Below are positions 16,572-24,011 of a stretch of DNA of 64,000 nucleotides, in pieces. Source of the DNA: an uncultured Eubacteriales bacterium. Its GTDB lineage: Bacteria; Bacillota; Clostridia; Oscillospirales; Oscillospiraceae. A model generated the notes under the pieces. The model was not told where the DNA came from, did no database searches, and was given only the letters and a program-made list of their open reading frames with translations. Each line of letters begins with the position of its first letter. Within the stretch, counting starts at the first letter, position 1. The stretch spans positions 39,916-103,915 of the forward strand of contig CABUJV010000003.1 in the NCBI GenBank assembly GCA_902492005.1. The letters run 5' to 3'. A program made the translations under genes and the position numbers.

Positions 16572-17503
16572 GCGCTCTCCTCCTGTTTCAGGGCCCGGCC
16601 GGCCAGGATGGCCACGCCCAGAGCGTTGTCGGTGGAATACTGCGGCGGGGCGAACACCGCGTCCACCATCCGCTCCCGGAGCAATTCGTTGGAGGCCACG
16701 CCCCCAGAGCAGAGCACTGGCAGGCCGGGGTATCGCTCCAGCGCCTCCCGGGTGGCGCGGACTACCGCTCCGGCGACTGTCTCCAGGACAAACCGCGCGA
16801 TCTGTGCCGGAGCGGTCCCGTTTTCTGCCTGTGCCTTGACCTGATTCTCCACTCCGGACAGCGAGAATGTAAAGTCTTTTACCTTGACGGGAAATCCCTG
16901 GATCTCCTCCGCACCGCGGGCCAGCACATCCACCGCCTTGCCCGCGGGAAAGGCCAGCCCCAGCAGCTTGCCCGTGCGGTCGATGAGCTGGCCGGCAGAG
17001 ATGTCGCTGGTGCCCCCGATGCGGGTGCACTCCACCGTGGCCCCGGCGGGCTCCACCAGCACCAGTTCTGTGGTGCCGCCGGAAAGGTGCCACGCCAGAT
17101 GGGGGCGATTCAGCATCTCCGCATGCCCCGCCGACCAGGCCGCGGCGGCGATGTGTCCCTGCTGGTGGGCGCATGGATAGAACGGGACATGGAGCAGGTC
17201 CGCCAGACTCCGCCCCTGAGACTCCCCCGCCAAAAAGCAGGGCATATAGGAGTCCTCCACCCATCGCGGCTTGACGCTGGCCCCCACGGCGGAAATTGGG
17301 GCATCCAGCCTCCCCTCCACCCGGAGCTGATGGATCAGCAAGGGCAATCGCTTTACATGCTGGAACAGCGCGTCGCTCTGCCGCAGTCCCAAAGCCCCCT
17401 CGGGCACCTCCAGCAGCCGCCCCAGATTATAGCCCCGGGTCCCGTCGAACAGGGCCACCGAGGTGGTGTAGTTGCTGGTGTCGATTCCCAGACAGACCGG
17501 CAT
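16568..17503 (-). CDS. TsaD/Kae1-like paralogue (ASKHA-fold, M22 type)
   Basis: This 311-residue protein is related to the tRNA t6A-modification protein TsaD. It begins with the ATP-binding phosphate loop LGIDTSNYTTSVALFD. It retains the metal-binding pair His113 and His117 in AHQQGHI, and it has HLSGGTTELVLV and CSGGVASNELLRERM. Compared with true TsaD, the HMEGH-type motif reads HQQGH and the protein is slightly short. Such paralogues sit in the nusB-xseA interval in many clostridia, annotated as O-sialoglycoprotein peptidase. I would not assign t6A synthesis; a real tsaD is expected elsewhere. Start ATG 17503 lies 3 nt after the nusB stop. Confidence 0.8.
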   Translation of the reverse strand: MPVCLGIDTSNYTTSVALFDGTRGYNLGRLLEVPEGALGLRQSDALFQHVKRLPLLIHQLRVEGRLDAPISAVGASVKPRWVEDSYMPCFLAGESQGRSLADLLHVPFYPCAHQQGHIAAAAWSAGHAEMLNRPHLAWHLSGGTTELVLVEPAGATVECTRIGGTSDISAGQLIDRTGKLLGLAFPAGKAVDVLARGAEEIQGFPVKVKDFTFSLSGVENQVKAQAENGTAPAQIARFVLETVAGAVVRATREALERYPGLPVLCSGGVASNELLRERMVDAVFAPPQYSTDNALGVAILAGRALKQEESA

Positions 17504-17506
17504 ACC

Positions 17507-17998
17507 CTACTCCCCGTCCGCAGCAGGGGCGGCGGGCTGGTTGACCCGCTCCGGGGGCAGCTCGCCCCGCATGAAGGCGCCCAAAATGCCATTGATAAAG
17601 GAGACCGTCTCCGGCGTCTCATAGTGCTTGGCGATCTCCACCGCCTCGTTGATGGCGGCGGCGGGGGGGATATCCGGCATGTATAAAATCTCATACATGG
17701 CCACCCGCATCACGGCGGCCGCCATGCGGGAAATCCGGGAAAAGGTCCAGCCAATGGCATATTTGGAAATATAGCTGTCCAGCTCGGGCCCGTGGCCGCA
17801 GACTCCCTGCACCAGCGCAGATATGTACTGGCGCTGTTTTTCATTGGGGAATTCTGCATAGAGAGGCTCCTCATCCCGAAGCGTCTCGAAGCGCTCCCTG
17901 GTCAGGGAGCGGTCCAGCAGCTCCTCGGCGCTCAGGTTGGAAAAGCCCAGCTCGAAGGACAGATGGACGGCGATCTCCCGGGCAATGCTTCTGGTCAT
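17507..17998 (-). CDS. nusB: Transcription antitermination factor NusB
   Basis: The 163-residue protein is all-helical. It contains the conserved C-terminal pattern WTFSRISRMAAAVMRVAMYEILYMPDIPPAAAINEAVEIAKHY, summarised here by its key MAAAVMRVAMYE and NEAVEIAK elements, and ends in FINGILGAF. NusB binds boxA RNA with NusE (S10) in rRNA antitermination. ATG 17998 has GGGAGGA at 7-nt spacing, so the longer frame to 18070 is rejected. It heads the nusB-tsaD-like-xseA-xseB-ispA run. A TATAAT-containing stretch near 18100 may be its promoter, but I see no convincing -35. Confidence 0.93.
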   Translation of the reverse strand: MTRSIAREIAVHLSFELGFSNLSAEELLDRSLTRERFETLRDEEPLYAEFPNEKQRQYISALVQGVCGHGPELDSYISKYAIGWTFSRISRMAAAVMRVAMYEILYMPDIPPAAAINEAVEIAKHYETPETVSFINGILGAFMRGELPPERVNQPAAPAADGE

Positions 17999-18144
17999 GG
18001 CGGTTCCTCCCACAAAACGTTCTTTTGTATCCAGGTCCTCTTTCGACGAACAGCGGCGCACCCCACCCATACGGACGGATACCGCAGTTCATATAGCATA
18101 GATTATATACATTTTCCCCTCAAAAATAAACACCAAATTACCAC

Positions 18145-18182
18145 AAAAAAGCATTGGGCGACCACTCGCCCAATGCTTTTTT
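18145..18182. terminator. Intrinsic terminator after the asp23-family gene
   Basis: Arms 18145-18161 and 18166-18182 pair perfectly around CCAC, with an A-run on one side and a T-run on the other. On the minus strand it ends the asp23 transcript and separates it from nusB, which therefore needs its own promoter or read-through. Confidence 0.87.
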
Positions 18183-18197
18183 CGTGCGGTCAGGAAA

Positions 18198-18584
18198 TTA
18201 CTGGGGCTTACGGGTCTCTTTGTCAAAAATGACCCCGCCAACGTTGACGTTCACAGCCTCGACCGTCAGACCGCTGGTGGCCTCGATGCTGCTCATCACG
18301 GCCTCCTGCACGGCCCGGCCCACCTCTGGAATGGTGTGCCCGTATTTGACCAGAATATTGACATCCACGGTCACATTCTCCTCGGCCACCTCCAGGCGAA
18401 TACCCCGGCTGAGCGTCTTTTTGCCCAGCAGCTCGGCCAAATCGGTGCCCAGGTTGGCGGCCAGTCCCCCGACACCCTCGACCTCCAGCGCGGCGGCGGC
18501 GGCGATCACTGCCAGGACCTCTTCCGCTATATGGATATTGCCCAGCTCATCAGACCGGGAAACATACTCCTTGCCCTCGCCCAT
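18198..18584 (-). CDS. Asp23/Gls24 envelope stress family protein
   Basis: The 128-residue protein has the compact Asp23 fold signatures: GNIHIAEEVLAVIAAAAALEVEGV, shown here as the conserved first half, then GIRLEVAEENVTVDVNILVKYG and VGRAVQEAVMSSIEATSGL, ending in VNVNVGGVIFD. Proteins of this family are small and lie along the membrane or envelope; in Bacillus the homologue YqhY lies in the accC-yqhY-nusB region. ATG 18584 follows AAGGAG. It sits between spoIIIAH and nusB, with its own promoter and terminator. Confidence 0.92.
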   Translation of the reverse strand: MGEGKEYVSRSDELGNIHIAEEVLAVIAAAAALEVEGVGGLAANLGTDLAELLGKKTLSRGIRLEVAEENVTVDVNILVKYGHTIPEVGRAVQEAVMSSIEATSGLTVEAVNVNVGGVIFDKETRKPQ

Positions 18585-18613
18585 GAGAATCACGCTCCTT
18601 GTTGTAGTAGTAG

Positions 18614-18641
18614 CATTATACCACAAAATGAGCGAATTACA
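18614..18641 (-). promoter_or_regulatory. Sigma-A-like promoter of the asp23-family gene
   Basis: TTGTAA (18641-18636) and TATAAT (18619-18614) with a 16-nt spacer on the minus strand, just downstream of the spoIIIAH stop. This lets asp23 be expressed in vegetative cells independently of the sporulation operon. Confidence 0.7.
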
Positions 18642-18649
18642 ATGACTTT

Positions 18650-19252
18650 TTAGCTGGCCTCAATGATCTTGATCTGGCTGGCCTTCAGTCCGGTCTCTCC
18701 CATGACGATTTCGCTGATCCTGGCGGTATCGGTGTCGGTCAGGCCGCTCTCGCTGGCCGAAACGACCACGCTGATGCCGTTGTCGCTGAGGAAGGCCACG
18801 CAGTCGCCATAGCCCTTGGCGGTGACTAGGTTCTCGATCTGGGCCTCGGCCAGGGTGTTGGCGGCCATGGTCTGGATGGCCTGGTTGGCCTGGTCCACGG
18901 ACGCCTGATCCGCCTTCTCGTCGCCGGCGGCCTGCTGCAGCAGGGACAAGGCGCTGTCCCGGGCCTGCTGGCGGTTGAGACGGGCGCTGGCAAAGTAGCC
19001 GCTGCTCGTCTGAGGCGTCTGGGACTCCGTACTGCCCGAGTCGGTCGGGGCGGGAGTTTCCTCTCCTTTCTTACCGAACAGTGCGTCGGTATCCGCGCCG
19101 GAGCCGCCTACCAGGGCGGCCTCGCCCAACACCTTGCCCGTCCCCGCGGAAGCCCCGTCCCTCTCCTGGCTGTAAGACCAGTTGAGGTAGACCGCCGCGC
19201 ATACGAACAGGACGATCACCGCCACTACCGCGTTGCGTTTCCATAGCTTCAT
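18650..19252 (-). CDS. spoIIIAH: Stage III sporulation protein AH
   Basis: The 200-residue protein has a single N-terminal transmembrane helix (about residues 8-26, VVAVIVLFVCAAVYLNWSY). A Gly/Ser/Thr-rich linker follows (about 35-85), and then the C-terminal ring-building domain (YFASARLNRQQARDSALSLLQ to GLKASQIKIIEAS). In Bacillus, SpoIIIAH in the mother-cell membrane interlocks with forespore SpoIIQ to build the feeding-tube channel. It is the last gene of the spoIIIA operon. The linker is long and low-complexity. Confidence 0.93.
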   Translation of the reverse strand: MKLWKRNAVVAVIVLFVCAAVYLNWSYSQERDGASAGTGKVLGEAALVGGSGADTDALFGKKGEETPAPTDSGSTESQTPQTSSGYFASARLNRQQARDSALSLLQQAAGDEKADQASVDQANQAIQTMAANTLAEAQIENLVTAKGYGDCVAFLSDNGISVVVSASESGLTDTDTARISEIVMGETGLKASQIKIIEAS

Positions 19253-19265
19253 TGTCTGTTCCTCC

Positions 19266-19802
19266 TTATTTTCCCTTGCAGATACTGATTTTATCGGAAC
19301 CCAGCCCCGTCAGAGCGGAGACCGCTTCCGCCATCGCCAGCCGGATACTGGGGTCGTCCGCCCCCTCGCACACCACCAGGGCTCCCTGGAACTGCGGGTA
19401 GATTTGCTGAAGCGGCACGGCCTCTTCCCGGCCCGAACCCTGTGAGACTACCACTGTGCTGCGGCTTTCTTCGGTCTCTCCCTCTTTTTGCGAAGTGGAG
19501 GCATTCTGAGCCAACACCTGGCGGGTGCTGGTCTTCACCGTCAGCGCCACGGAGACCTTCCCCGCCCCTTCGACCCGGGATAGGGTATCGGCCAGTTTAC
19601 GCTCCAGCCCATCCAGATCGAAGGCCAGACCGGCGGACTCAGCCGCGGCCGCCTGCTCCTGCGCCGTCGCGCTCCCGCCCAGCTCCGGCAGGGTGAGCAA
19701 AACGATGCCCACCAGGATCACCAGCAGGACGAATTTATACTTTTCCAGAAGGGCCAGAAGCTTTTGCCCGCTCCGGACCGCACCGTCCGCGCTTTTCTTC
19801 AT
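19266..19802 (-). CDS. spoIIIAG: Stage III sporulation protein AG
   Basis: The 178-residue protein has one N-terminal membrane helix (FVLLVILVGIVLLTLPEL, about 25-42). An extracellular ring-forming domain follows, with LADTLSRVEGAGKVSVALTVKT and the C-terminal ALVVCEGADDPSIRLAMAEAVSALTGLGSDKI. SpoIIIAG forms a large ring in the channel between mother cell and forespore. It overlaps the spoIIIAF stop by four bases, so translation is coupled. Confidence 0.93.
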   Translation of the reverse strand: MKKSADGAVRSGQKLLALLEKYKFVLLVILVGIVLLTLPELGGSATAQEQAAAAESAGLAFDLDGLERKLADTLSRVEGAGKVSVALTVKTSTRQVLAQNASTSQKEGETEESRSTVVVSQGSGREEAVPLQQIYPQFQGALVVCEGADDPSIRLAMAEAVSALTGLGSDKISICKGK

Positions 19803-20296
19803 TCCAAGTCACCGCTTTCGTATGTCTGGCGGTCGGCTGGGATGGCCAGATCCGCCTCGATCTGCCGTGTCAGGGTCCGGCGTTGGTCCTCGTCCAGAGA
19901 ACCGGTGATCATCACCGCCGCAGGATAGGGCATATCGCCCGTTCCGATCTGGCAAGTCACCGTCACCTGTTCCAAATGAGCCCCCAAATCCTCCGCCTTG
20001 TCCAGAATATATGCGCCGGTACGCTCGGCTATGATGGTTTTCATCAGCTCCAGGTCCGTTTCTTCCAGCTCCAGGTCACAGGAGTCAAATGCGGCCTGAT
20101 AATCGGTCGCCGCGATGGCCATAGCGCTGTAGTCAAAGGTGAGGACTGGCTGCAGCACAGCCAGCAGCAAAACCAGCCCTCCCACCAGCTTTCCCACCTT
20201 CCGCACCGTGCCGGGTGGGGTAAGGCTGTCCGCCAGCGCGATGATCATGGCGGCGCAGGTAACCCCCACCAGCCACTGTCTCAACAGCTCCATCAT
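19799..20296 (-). CDS. spoIIIAF: Stage III sporulation protein AF
   Basis: The 165-residue protein has two N-terminal transmembrane helices (about 6-25 and 33-52). A soluble domain follows that ends in VTCQIGTGDMPYPAAVMITGSL and RQIEADLAIPADRQ. This matches the SpoIIIAF layout (two TM plus a ring-building-like domain). It overlaps both spoIIIAE and spoIIIAG by four bases. It is assigned by operon position and topology as much as by sequence. Confidence 0.9.
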   Translation of the reverse strand: MMELLRQWLVGVTCAAMIIALADSLTPPGTVRKVGKLVGGLVLLLAVLQPVLTFDYSAMAIAATDYQAAFDSCDLELEETDLELMKTIIAERTGAYILDKAEDLGAHLEQVTVTCQIGTGDMPYPAAVMITGSLDEDQRRTLTRQIEADLAIPADRQTYESGDLE

Positions 20297-21411
20297 GCCG
20301 TCGCCACCGAGATGGCCGAGATCATGGAAACCAGCAGCAGCAGGGCGCAGGCCCCCGTCATGCCCAGCACCAGGCCGAAGGCTCCGCCGATGCTGTCGAT
20401 GAGCCCAGCCACCCGTCCTTCCGCCACCGTAGCGGACAAGGCCGCCGTCAGCTTATAGGCCAGATAGTGAACCCCGAGCTGCAAAAATGGGATCACGCAC
20501 ATGGATAGCACCGCCAGCATCCCAAACACCCCCACGCTGTTTTTCAAAAGAACTGCGCCAGCCAGCACCGTCTCCGCCGCATCGGACAGGATGCCGCCCA
20601 CCACCGGCACCATGCCGGAGACGGCAAACTTGGCCGCCTTTATCGCCACCGCATCGGCGGAGCCGGCGATCACCCCGCTGACTGTAAGGTAACCCACGAA
20701 GGCCAGCATGATGGTGGTGAGGGCCGAGGTCACCACCCATTTGAGCAGTCCGGCCACCCGTTTGAGCCCCTCGTTGCCTACTGCGGCATGGGCCACGCAG
20801 GCGGCGATGTAGGCGTACACCAGCGGGAGCAGCAGCCGGTCGATCAGGGTCAGGAGGACATCGGCAAAAAAGACCGTGGCTACCTGCCGAGCGGCCGCCC
20901 CCGCCGGGGCCCCTCCCGCCGCCGTCGCCGCCGCCAGAGTGGGCAGCAGCACCTTGGAAAAAGAGTCCATGCTGTCCAGCGCCTGCCGCCCCATGCCGAT
21001 GAGGGAATTGACGTCGGTCACCGCCACGGCTGTGATGGCCAGCGCCCCCGCAATGGGCACGATCTCCAGGCTTGTCCCGAAGCCCGCTCCGGCATAGGTC
21101 CCGTCCGCCAGGGCGCAGAGCAGAACCACCGTCAGCAGCAGGATACCGCTGCGCACCGCCTTGCGCGCCACGCCCCACAGGGCGCCGCTCCCGGTATCCA
21201 GGATGGACTGGAGCCCCTCGTCCAGGTCCACCTGCGCACCCGCATCGCCGGGGGCATACTCTCCTGCCGCCTCGGTCAGCTTCTCCAGCTCCAGGGCCTT
21301 GCCTTGCCGGACCAGCACATCGCTCTCCGCCGCCTGGGCCGGGCGGGCCAGCAGCACCGCCAGTACCAGAACCAGCAGCGGGATCATGGCCTTGCTTGCA
21401 TATCTCATCAT
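20293..21411 (-). CDS. spoIIIAE: Stage III sporulation protein AE
   Basis: The 372-residue polytopic protein starts with a signal peptide (IPLLVLVLAVLLARPAQAAE). A short extracellular stretch with QSILDTGSGALW follows, then about seven to eight hydrophobic segments. Family features include LLPTLAAATAAGG, PLVYAYIAACVAHAAVGNEGLKRVAGLLKW and GMVPVVGGILSDAAETVLAGA. It is an integral-membrane component of the SpoIIIA-SpoIIQ channel complex. It sits between spoIIIAD and spoIIIAF, in canonical order. Confidence 0.94.
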   Translation of the reverse strand: MMRYASKAMIPLLVLVLAVLLARPAQAAESDVLVRQGKALELEKLTEAAGEYAPGDAGAQVDLDEGLQSILDTGSGALWGVARKAVRSGILLLTVVLLCALADGTYAGAGFGTSLEIVPIAGALAITAVAVTDVNSLIGMGRQALDSMDSFSKVLLPTLAAATAAGGAPAGAAARQVATVFFADVLLTLIDRLLLPLVYAYIAACVAHAAVGNEGLKRVAGLLKWVVTSALTTIMLAFVGYLTVSGVIAGSADAVAIKAAKFAVSGMVPVVGGILSDAAETVLAGAVLLKNSVGVFGMLAVLSMCVIPFLQLGVHYLAYKLTAALSATVAEGRVAGLIDSIGGAFGLVLGMTGACALLLLVSMISAISVATA

Positions 21412-21422
21412 TCACACCTTGC

Positions 21423-21809
21423 CTACAGCAATCCTGTTACCATGCTGAGCACCGTGCGCAGCAGCGGCAGCGCCACAAACAGGGCGGAGGCCGCCCCGGC
21501 CGTCTCCACAAAGGCGGCGATGCCGCCCTCCTTGGCGTCCCGGCACAACTCCGACGCGATCCGGGTGAGAATGGCGATGCCAACCGTCTTGAGCACGGGA
21601 GCTAAAATGGCTGGTGACAGCCCGGCGGTCTCGCCCAGGGTGTCCATCAGCTCCCGGACGCCTTCCAGCGCATCCAAAGAGAGCCCCAGGATCACCGTCC
21701 CCGCCGCCAGGGCCAGGACCAGCCCCAATTCGGAGGCACTTTTCTTCACTACCGCTGCGCACAGGGCGGCGGCCACGGCCACTGCCGCGATCTTTACCAT
21801 ATCCGGCAT
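21423..21809 (-). CDS. spoIIIAD: Stage III sporulation protein AD
   Basis: The 128-residue integral membrane protein has three to four hydrophobic segments. It carries the family-like core SELGLVLALAAGTVILGLSLDALEGVRELMD and a middle segment KTVGIAILTRIASELCRDAKEGGIAAFVE, here reduced to its conserved ILTRIASELCRDA element. It is part of the SpoIIIA export-like channel. It starts 6 nt after the spoIIIAC stop. Confidence 0.93.
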   Translation of the reverse strand: MPDMVKIAAVAVAAALCAAVVKKSASELGLVLALAAGTVILGLSLDALEGVRELMDTLGETAGLSPAILAPVLKTVGIAILTRIASELCRDAKEGGIAAFVETAGAASALFVALPLLRTVLSMVTGLL

Positions 21810-21815
21810 GGCTCG

Positions 21816-22010
21816 TCACAGCCCAAACAGGTTTTTTACCAGGTTGAACAGATCGCTGATCTCCTGAACCACCATCATCAGCACCACCACCAGCCCCGCC
21901 AGGGTGGTCATGGTGGCCTGTTCGTCCCGCCCCGAGCGGGTCAGCACCTGATTGAGCACGGAAACCAGGATGCCGATGGCCGCTATTTTGAAAATCAGAT
22001 CTACATTCAT
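21816..22010 (-). CDS. spoIIIAC: Stage III sporulation protein AC
   Basis: This 64-residue protein has two transmembrane helices (about 6-22 and 36-52) separated by TRSGRDEQATMT. Length and sequence are as expected for SpoIIIAC, a small membrane component of the sporulation channel that pairs with SpoIIIAD. A 52-nt gap to spoIIIAB precedes it. Confidence 0.93.
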   Translation of the reverse strand: MNVDLIFKIAAIGILVSVLNQVLTRSGRDEQATMTTLAGLVVVLMMVVQEISDLFNLVKNLFGL

Positions 22011-22062
22011 GCTTTCTCCACTTCCCCTGCAGCCGCTCCCCGGCGGTCTGTTCGAAATCGGT

Positions 22063-22584
22063 TTACAGCAGGAGGATGACCGTCAGTGCGCCGGCACCCA
22101 TGCCCAGCACACCATACATCCGGCCCAGCCGGTCCCGATCTTCCTCCGCCCGTTCCAGACAGTGCCCCAGCTCGGTCAGAGCAGACCTCAGCGCCTCCCT
22201 CTGCCCGTCTCCGTCATAACGGCCCAGCACTTCCCCCAGCCCCGCCAGGACCAGAGTTTCCTCTCCGGAGAGCAGCAGGTCGGGCTCCGCGTCCAGCGCC
22301 TCCCTCCACAGCTCACCCAGGTTCTTCTCTCCCAGCCGGTCCAGACTGTCCCGGCACCGGGCGAAGAAATAGCAGGCCGGGGCCTGCGCCCGTTTTGCCA
22401 CGCCGGCCAGCAAATCCGGCATGGGAGTCAGCCGGAAGGAGAGCTCCCGCTCCATCAGTTCCAGACCTCCGATCAGCGAACGCAGGCTGGTCACCCGCGC
22501 CCGGAGCTGGGCAGCGGCTCCAAAACCGATACTGGAGGCTCCCGCCATCAGGATCAAAGCGCCTGCCAGTTTCAGCACAGCCAC
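22063..22584 (-). CDS. spoIIIAB: Stage III sporulation protein AB
   Basis: The 173-residue protein has hydrophobic segments at both ends (LAGALILMAGASSIGFGAA and GMGAGALTVILLL) and a helical central part with LIGGLELMERELSFRLTPMPDLL. This resembles SpoIIIAB, which has type II secretion F-like features. Its start overlaps the 3' end of spoIIIAA by 13 nt. Confidence 0.93.
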   Translation of the reverse strand: MAVLKLAGALILMAGASSIGFGAAAQLRARVTSLRSLIGGLELMERELSFRLTPMPDLLAGVAKRAQAPACYFFARCRDSLDRLGEKNLGELWREALDAEPDLLLSGEETLVLAGLGEVLGRYDGDGQREALRSALTELGHCLERAEEDRDRLGRMYGVLGMGAGALTVILLL

Positions 22585-23519
22585 TTCCCCCTCTCCGGCT
22601 CTGTCACCTCGTAGTGCCTCCCATCCTCACCCGCACGGATTAGGACGACCCTCCGGAACAGTCCGGCGTCCATTAGCCGCCGGTAGAGCGGCCGGGTCCA
22701 CAGGTCCCGCAGAGACCCTCCGTGGGCGGTACACAGCAGCGCCACACCGCAGCCGGCCGCCTGCTCCAGTGCCTCGATGTCCTCTGCGGCGGTGATCTCA
22801 TCGGCCGCCAGCACCTGGGGGTTCATCCCCCGCAGCAGCATCGTCAGCGCAGCCCCTTTGGGGCAGCCGTCCATCACGTCAGTACGCTCGCCCACGTCTG
22901 CCTGGGGGACACCCTCGTACATGGCGGCCACCTCGCCCCGCTCATCGGCCAGCCCCACACGCAGGGGCTCCATTCCAACGCCGTCAGAAATGCAGCGGAC
23001 CAAATCCCTCAGCAGCGTGGTCTTACCTCCGCCGGGGGGCGAGAGCAGCAGCGTGCTTTGAAGTGTTCCGCCTTCCAGAAGTTCGGGCAGAACTCCCGCC
23101 GCCGCTCCGGGTACCTCGTGCGCGATGCGGATTGCCAGCGAGGACATCTGCCGCAGATTATGTATCTCCCCGTCCCGAACCACCGCGCTGCCGCAGATGC
23201 CCACCCGGTGACCGCCCCGGACGGTGACGAAGCCGCACTTCACCCGGTCCAGCACCGTGTGCGCCGAGGCCCGGCTGGCCACCTCCAGCACCAAACCCAG
23301 ATCCTCCGGACGGATCGGACCCGGGCAGTGCGGAATCTCCCGCTCACCCGCCGGCCCCGCCACCATAGGCGGCCTGCCGGCCCGCAGCCGGAATTCTTCC
23401 GCTCTGGCCTTGTCCCTCTCCGGCATTTTACACGCCGCCTGCCGCAAATCATAGGGAAGAAGGGCCGCCGCCTGCTCGAATCGAGCCGCGGCCATCCGCG
23501 CCCTTATCGCCGTCTCCAT
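22572..23519 (-). CDS. spoIIIAA: Stage III sporulation protein AA (ATPase)
   Basis: This 315-residue secretion-type ATPase has Walker A PPGGGKTT (161-168), Walker B with Asp240-Glu241 in VLAADEI and the conserved GHRVGICG before the nucleotide site. SpoIIIAA energises the mother cell-to-forespore channel; ATP hydrolysis by it is needed for forespore gene expression in Bacillus. The frame is open to 23654. I take ATG 23519 (METAIRARM) because the upstream part is low in family-like residues and overlaps the proposed promoter. SD spacing there is long, so the start is moderately certain. Confidence 0.94.
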   Translation of the reverse strand: METAIRARMAAARFEQAAALLPYDLRQAACKMPERDKARAEEFRLRAGRPPMVAGPAGEREIPHCPGPIRPEDLGLVLEVASRASAHTVLDRVKCGFVTVRGGHRVGICGSAVVRDGEIHNLRQMSSLAIRIAHEVPGAAAGVLPELLEGGTLQSTLLLSPPGGGKTTLLRDLVRCISDGVGMEPLRVGLADERGEVAAMYEGVPQADVGERTDVMDGCPKGAALTMLLRGMNPQVLAADEITAAEDIEALEQAAGCGVALLCTAHGGSLRDLWTRPLYRRLMDAGLFRRVVLIRAGEDGRHYEVTEPERGKWLC

Positions 23520-23558
23520 GGGTCGTTTTCCCCCTTGTCCTGTGTTGATGCTCCATTC

Positions 23559-23583
23559 TATGTATGGTTGTCCATGTCTATGA
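23559..23583 (-). promoter_or_regulatory. Candidate sigma-E promoter of the spoIIIA operon
   Basis: On the minus strand TCATA (23583-23579) and CATACATA (23566-23559) resemble the sigma-E -35 (ATA core) and -10 (CATACA) elements, with 12 nt between ATA and CATACA. They lie about 40 nt upstream of the spoIIIAA start, and spoIIIA is sigma-E dependent in Bacillus. I see nothing else coding-like between 23584 and the terminator at 23769. Confidence 0.5.
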
Positions 23584-23768
23584 CTGGACCGTTCAAAAGT
23601 TTTCTGACGCAAAGGTCGAAGGTATTTCGAATGCGGGGAAAGCCCCGTACTCAAACAGAGAATAAAGGCCGTGAAAGTTTGTCCCCCGAATAAGACCTTT
23701 TGCTGGAAACGAGAAAAGGCGCAGCTTTCCGCTACGCCCCGGCACAGATTGCCATATAGAACTGAACA

Positions 23769-23826
23769 TAAAAAATGCGGAGTATCGTCAAAGGAACGTT
23801 TCAGATCCTTTAACGATACTCCGCAT
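23769..23826 (-). terminator. Terminator after tRNA-Pro
   Basis: On the minus strand, directly after the tRNA 3' end, arms ATGCGGAGTATCGT (at 23775-23788 and 23813-23826) pair with an inner helix AAAGGA/TCCTTT. A T-run (23775-23770) follows. It ends the single-gene tRNA transcript. Confidence 0.9.
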
Positions 23827-23902
23827 GGTCGGAGTGGCGGGACTTGAACCCGCGGCCTCTTGGTCCCGAACCAAGCGCGATACCAAACTTCGCCACACCC
23901 CG
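23826..23902 (-). tRNA. tRNA-Pro (anticodon CGG)
   Basis: The transcript begins CGGGGTGTGGCGAAGTTTGG, has the anticodon stem-loop CTTGG-TTCGGGA-CCAAG with anticodon CGG (codon CCG), and a T-arm containing GGGTTCAAGTCCC. It ends CACTCCG-ACCA with CCA encoded in the DNA. The acceptor stem pairs with one G-U. It is a single-gene unit with its own promoter and terminator. Confidence 0.97.
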
Positions 23903-23920
23903 AAACGACGGTACCAATGT

Positions 23921-23949
23921 ATTATAGTGATTTAGCTGCAGAATGTCAA
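23921..23949 (-). promoter_or_regulatory. Sigma-A promoter of tRNA-Pro
   Basis: Perfect TTGACA (23949-23944) and TATAAT (23926-23921) with a 17-nt spacer on the minus strand, about 12 nt upstream of the mature tRNA 5' end. Confidence 0.93.
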
Positions 23950-23972
23950 GAACTTCCCTGCGGCTTTTTCTA

Positions 23973-24010
23973 CGGTTTTGCCGGAGCCCATATGGGCTCC
24001 GGCAAAACCG
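23973..24010. other. 38-nt perfect palindrome after lgt
   Basis: 19-nt arms (23973-23991 and 23992-24010) are exact inverse complements with no separating bases. It lies 1 nt after the lgt stop on the minus strand. The sequence after it (TAGAAAAAG) has no T-run, so it is not a standard terminator, though it probably acts at the lgt transcript 3' end. Confidence 0.8.
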
Positions 24011-24011
24011 G

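Noticed and set aside
15330..17264. 644-residue frame extending XseA upstream
   Set aside because: The N-terminal third overlaps the TsaD-like gene in another frame and is compositionally odd. The real xseA start is ATG 16571 with SD and ATGA overlap.
16568..17503. Calling this gene tsaD
   Set aside because: Position in nusB-xseA and the HQQGH variant fit the clostridial paralogue rather than the t6A enzyme, so no symbol was given.
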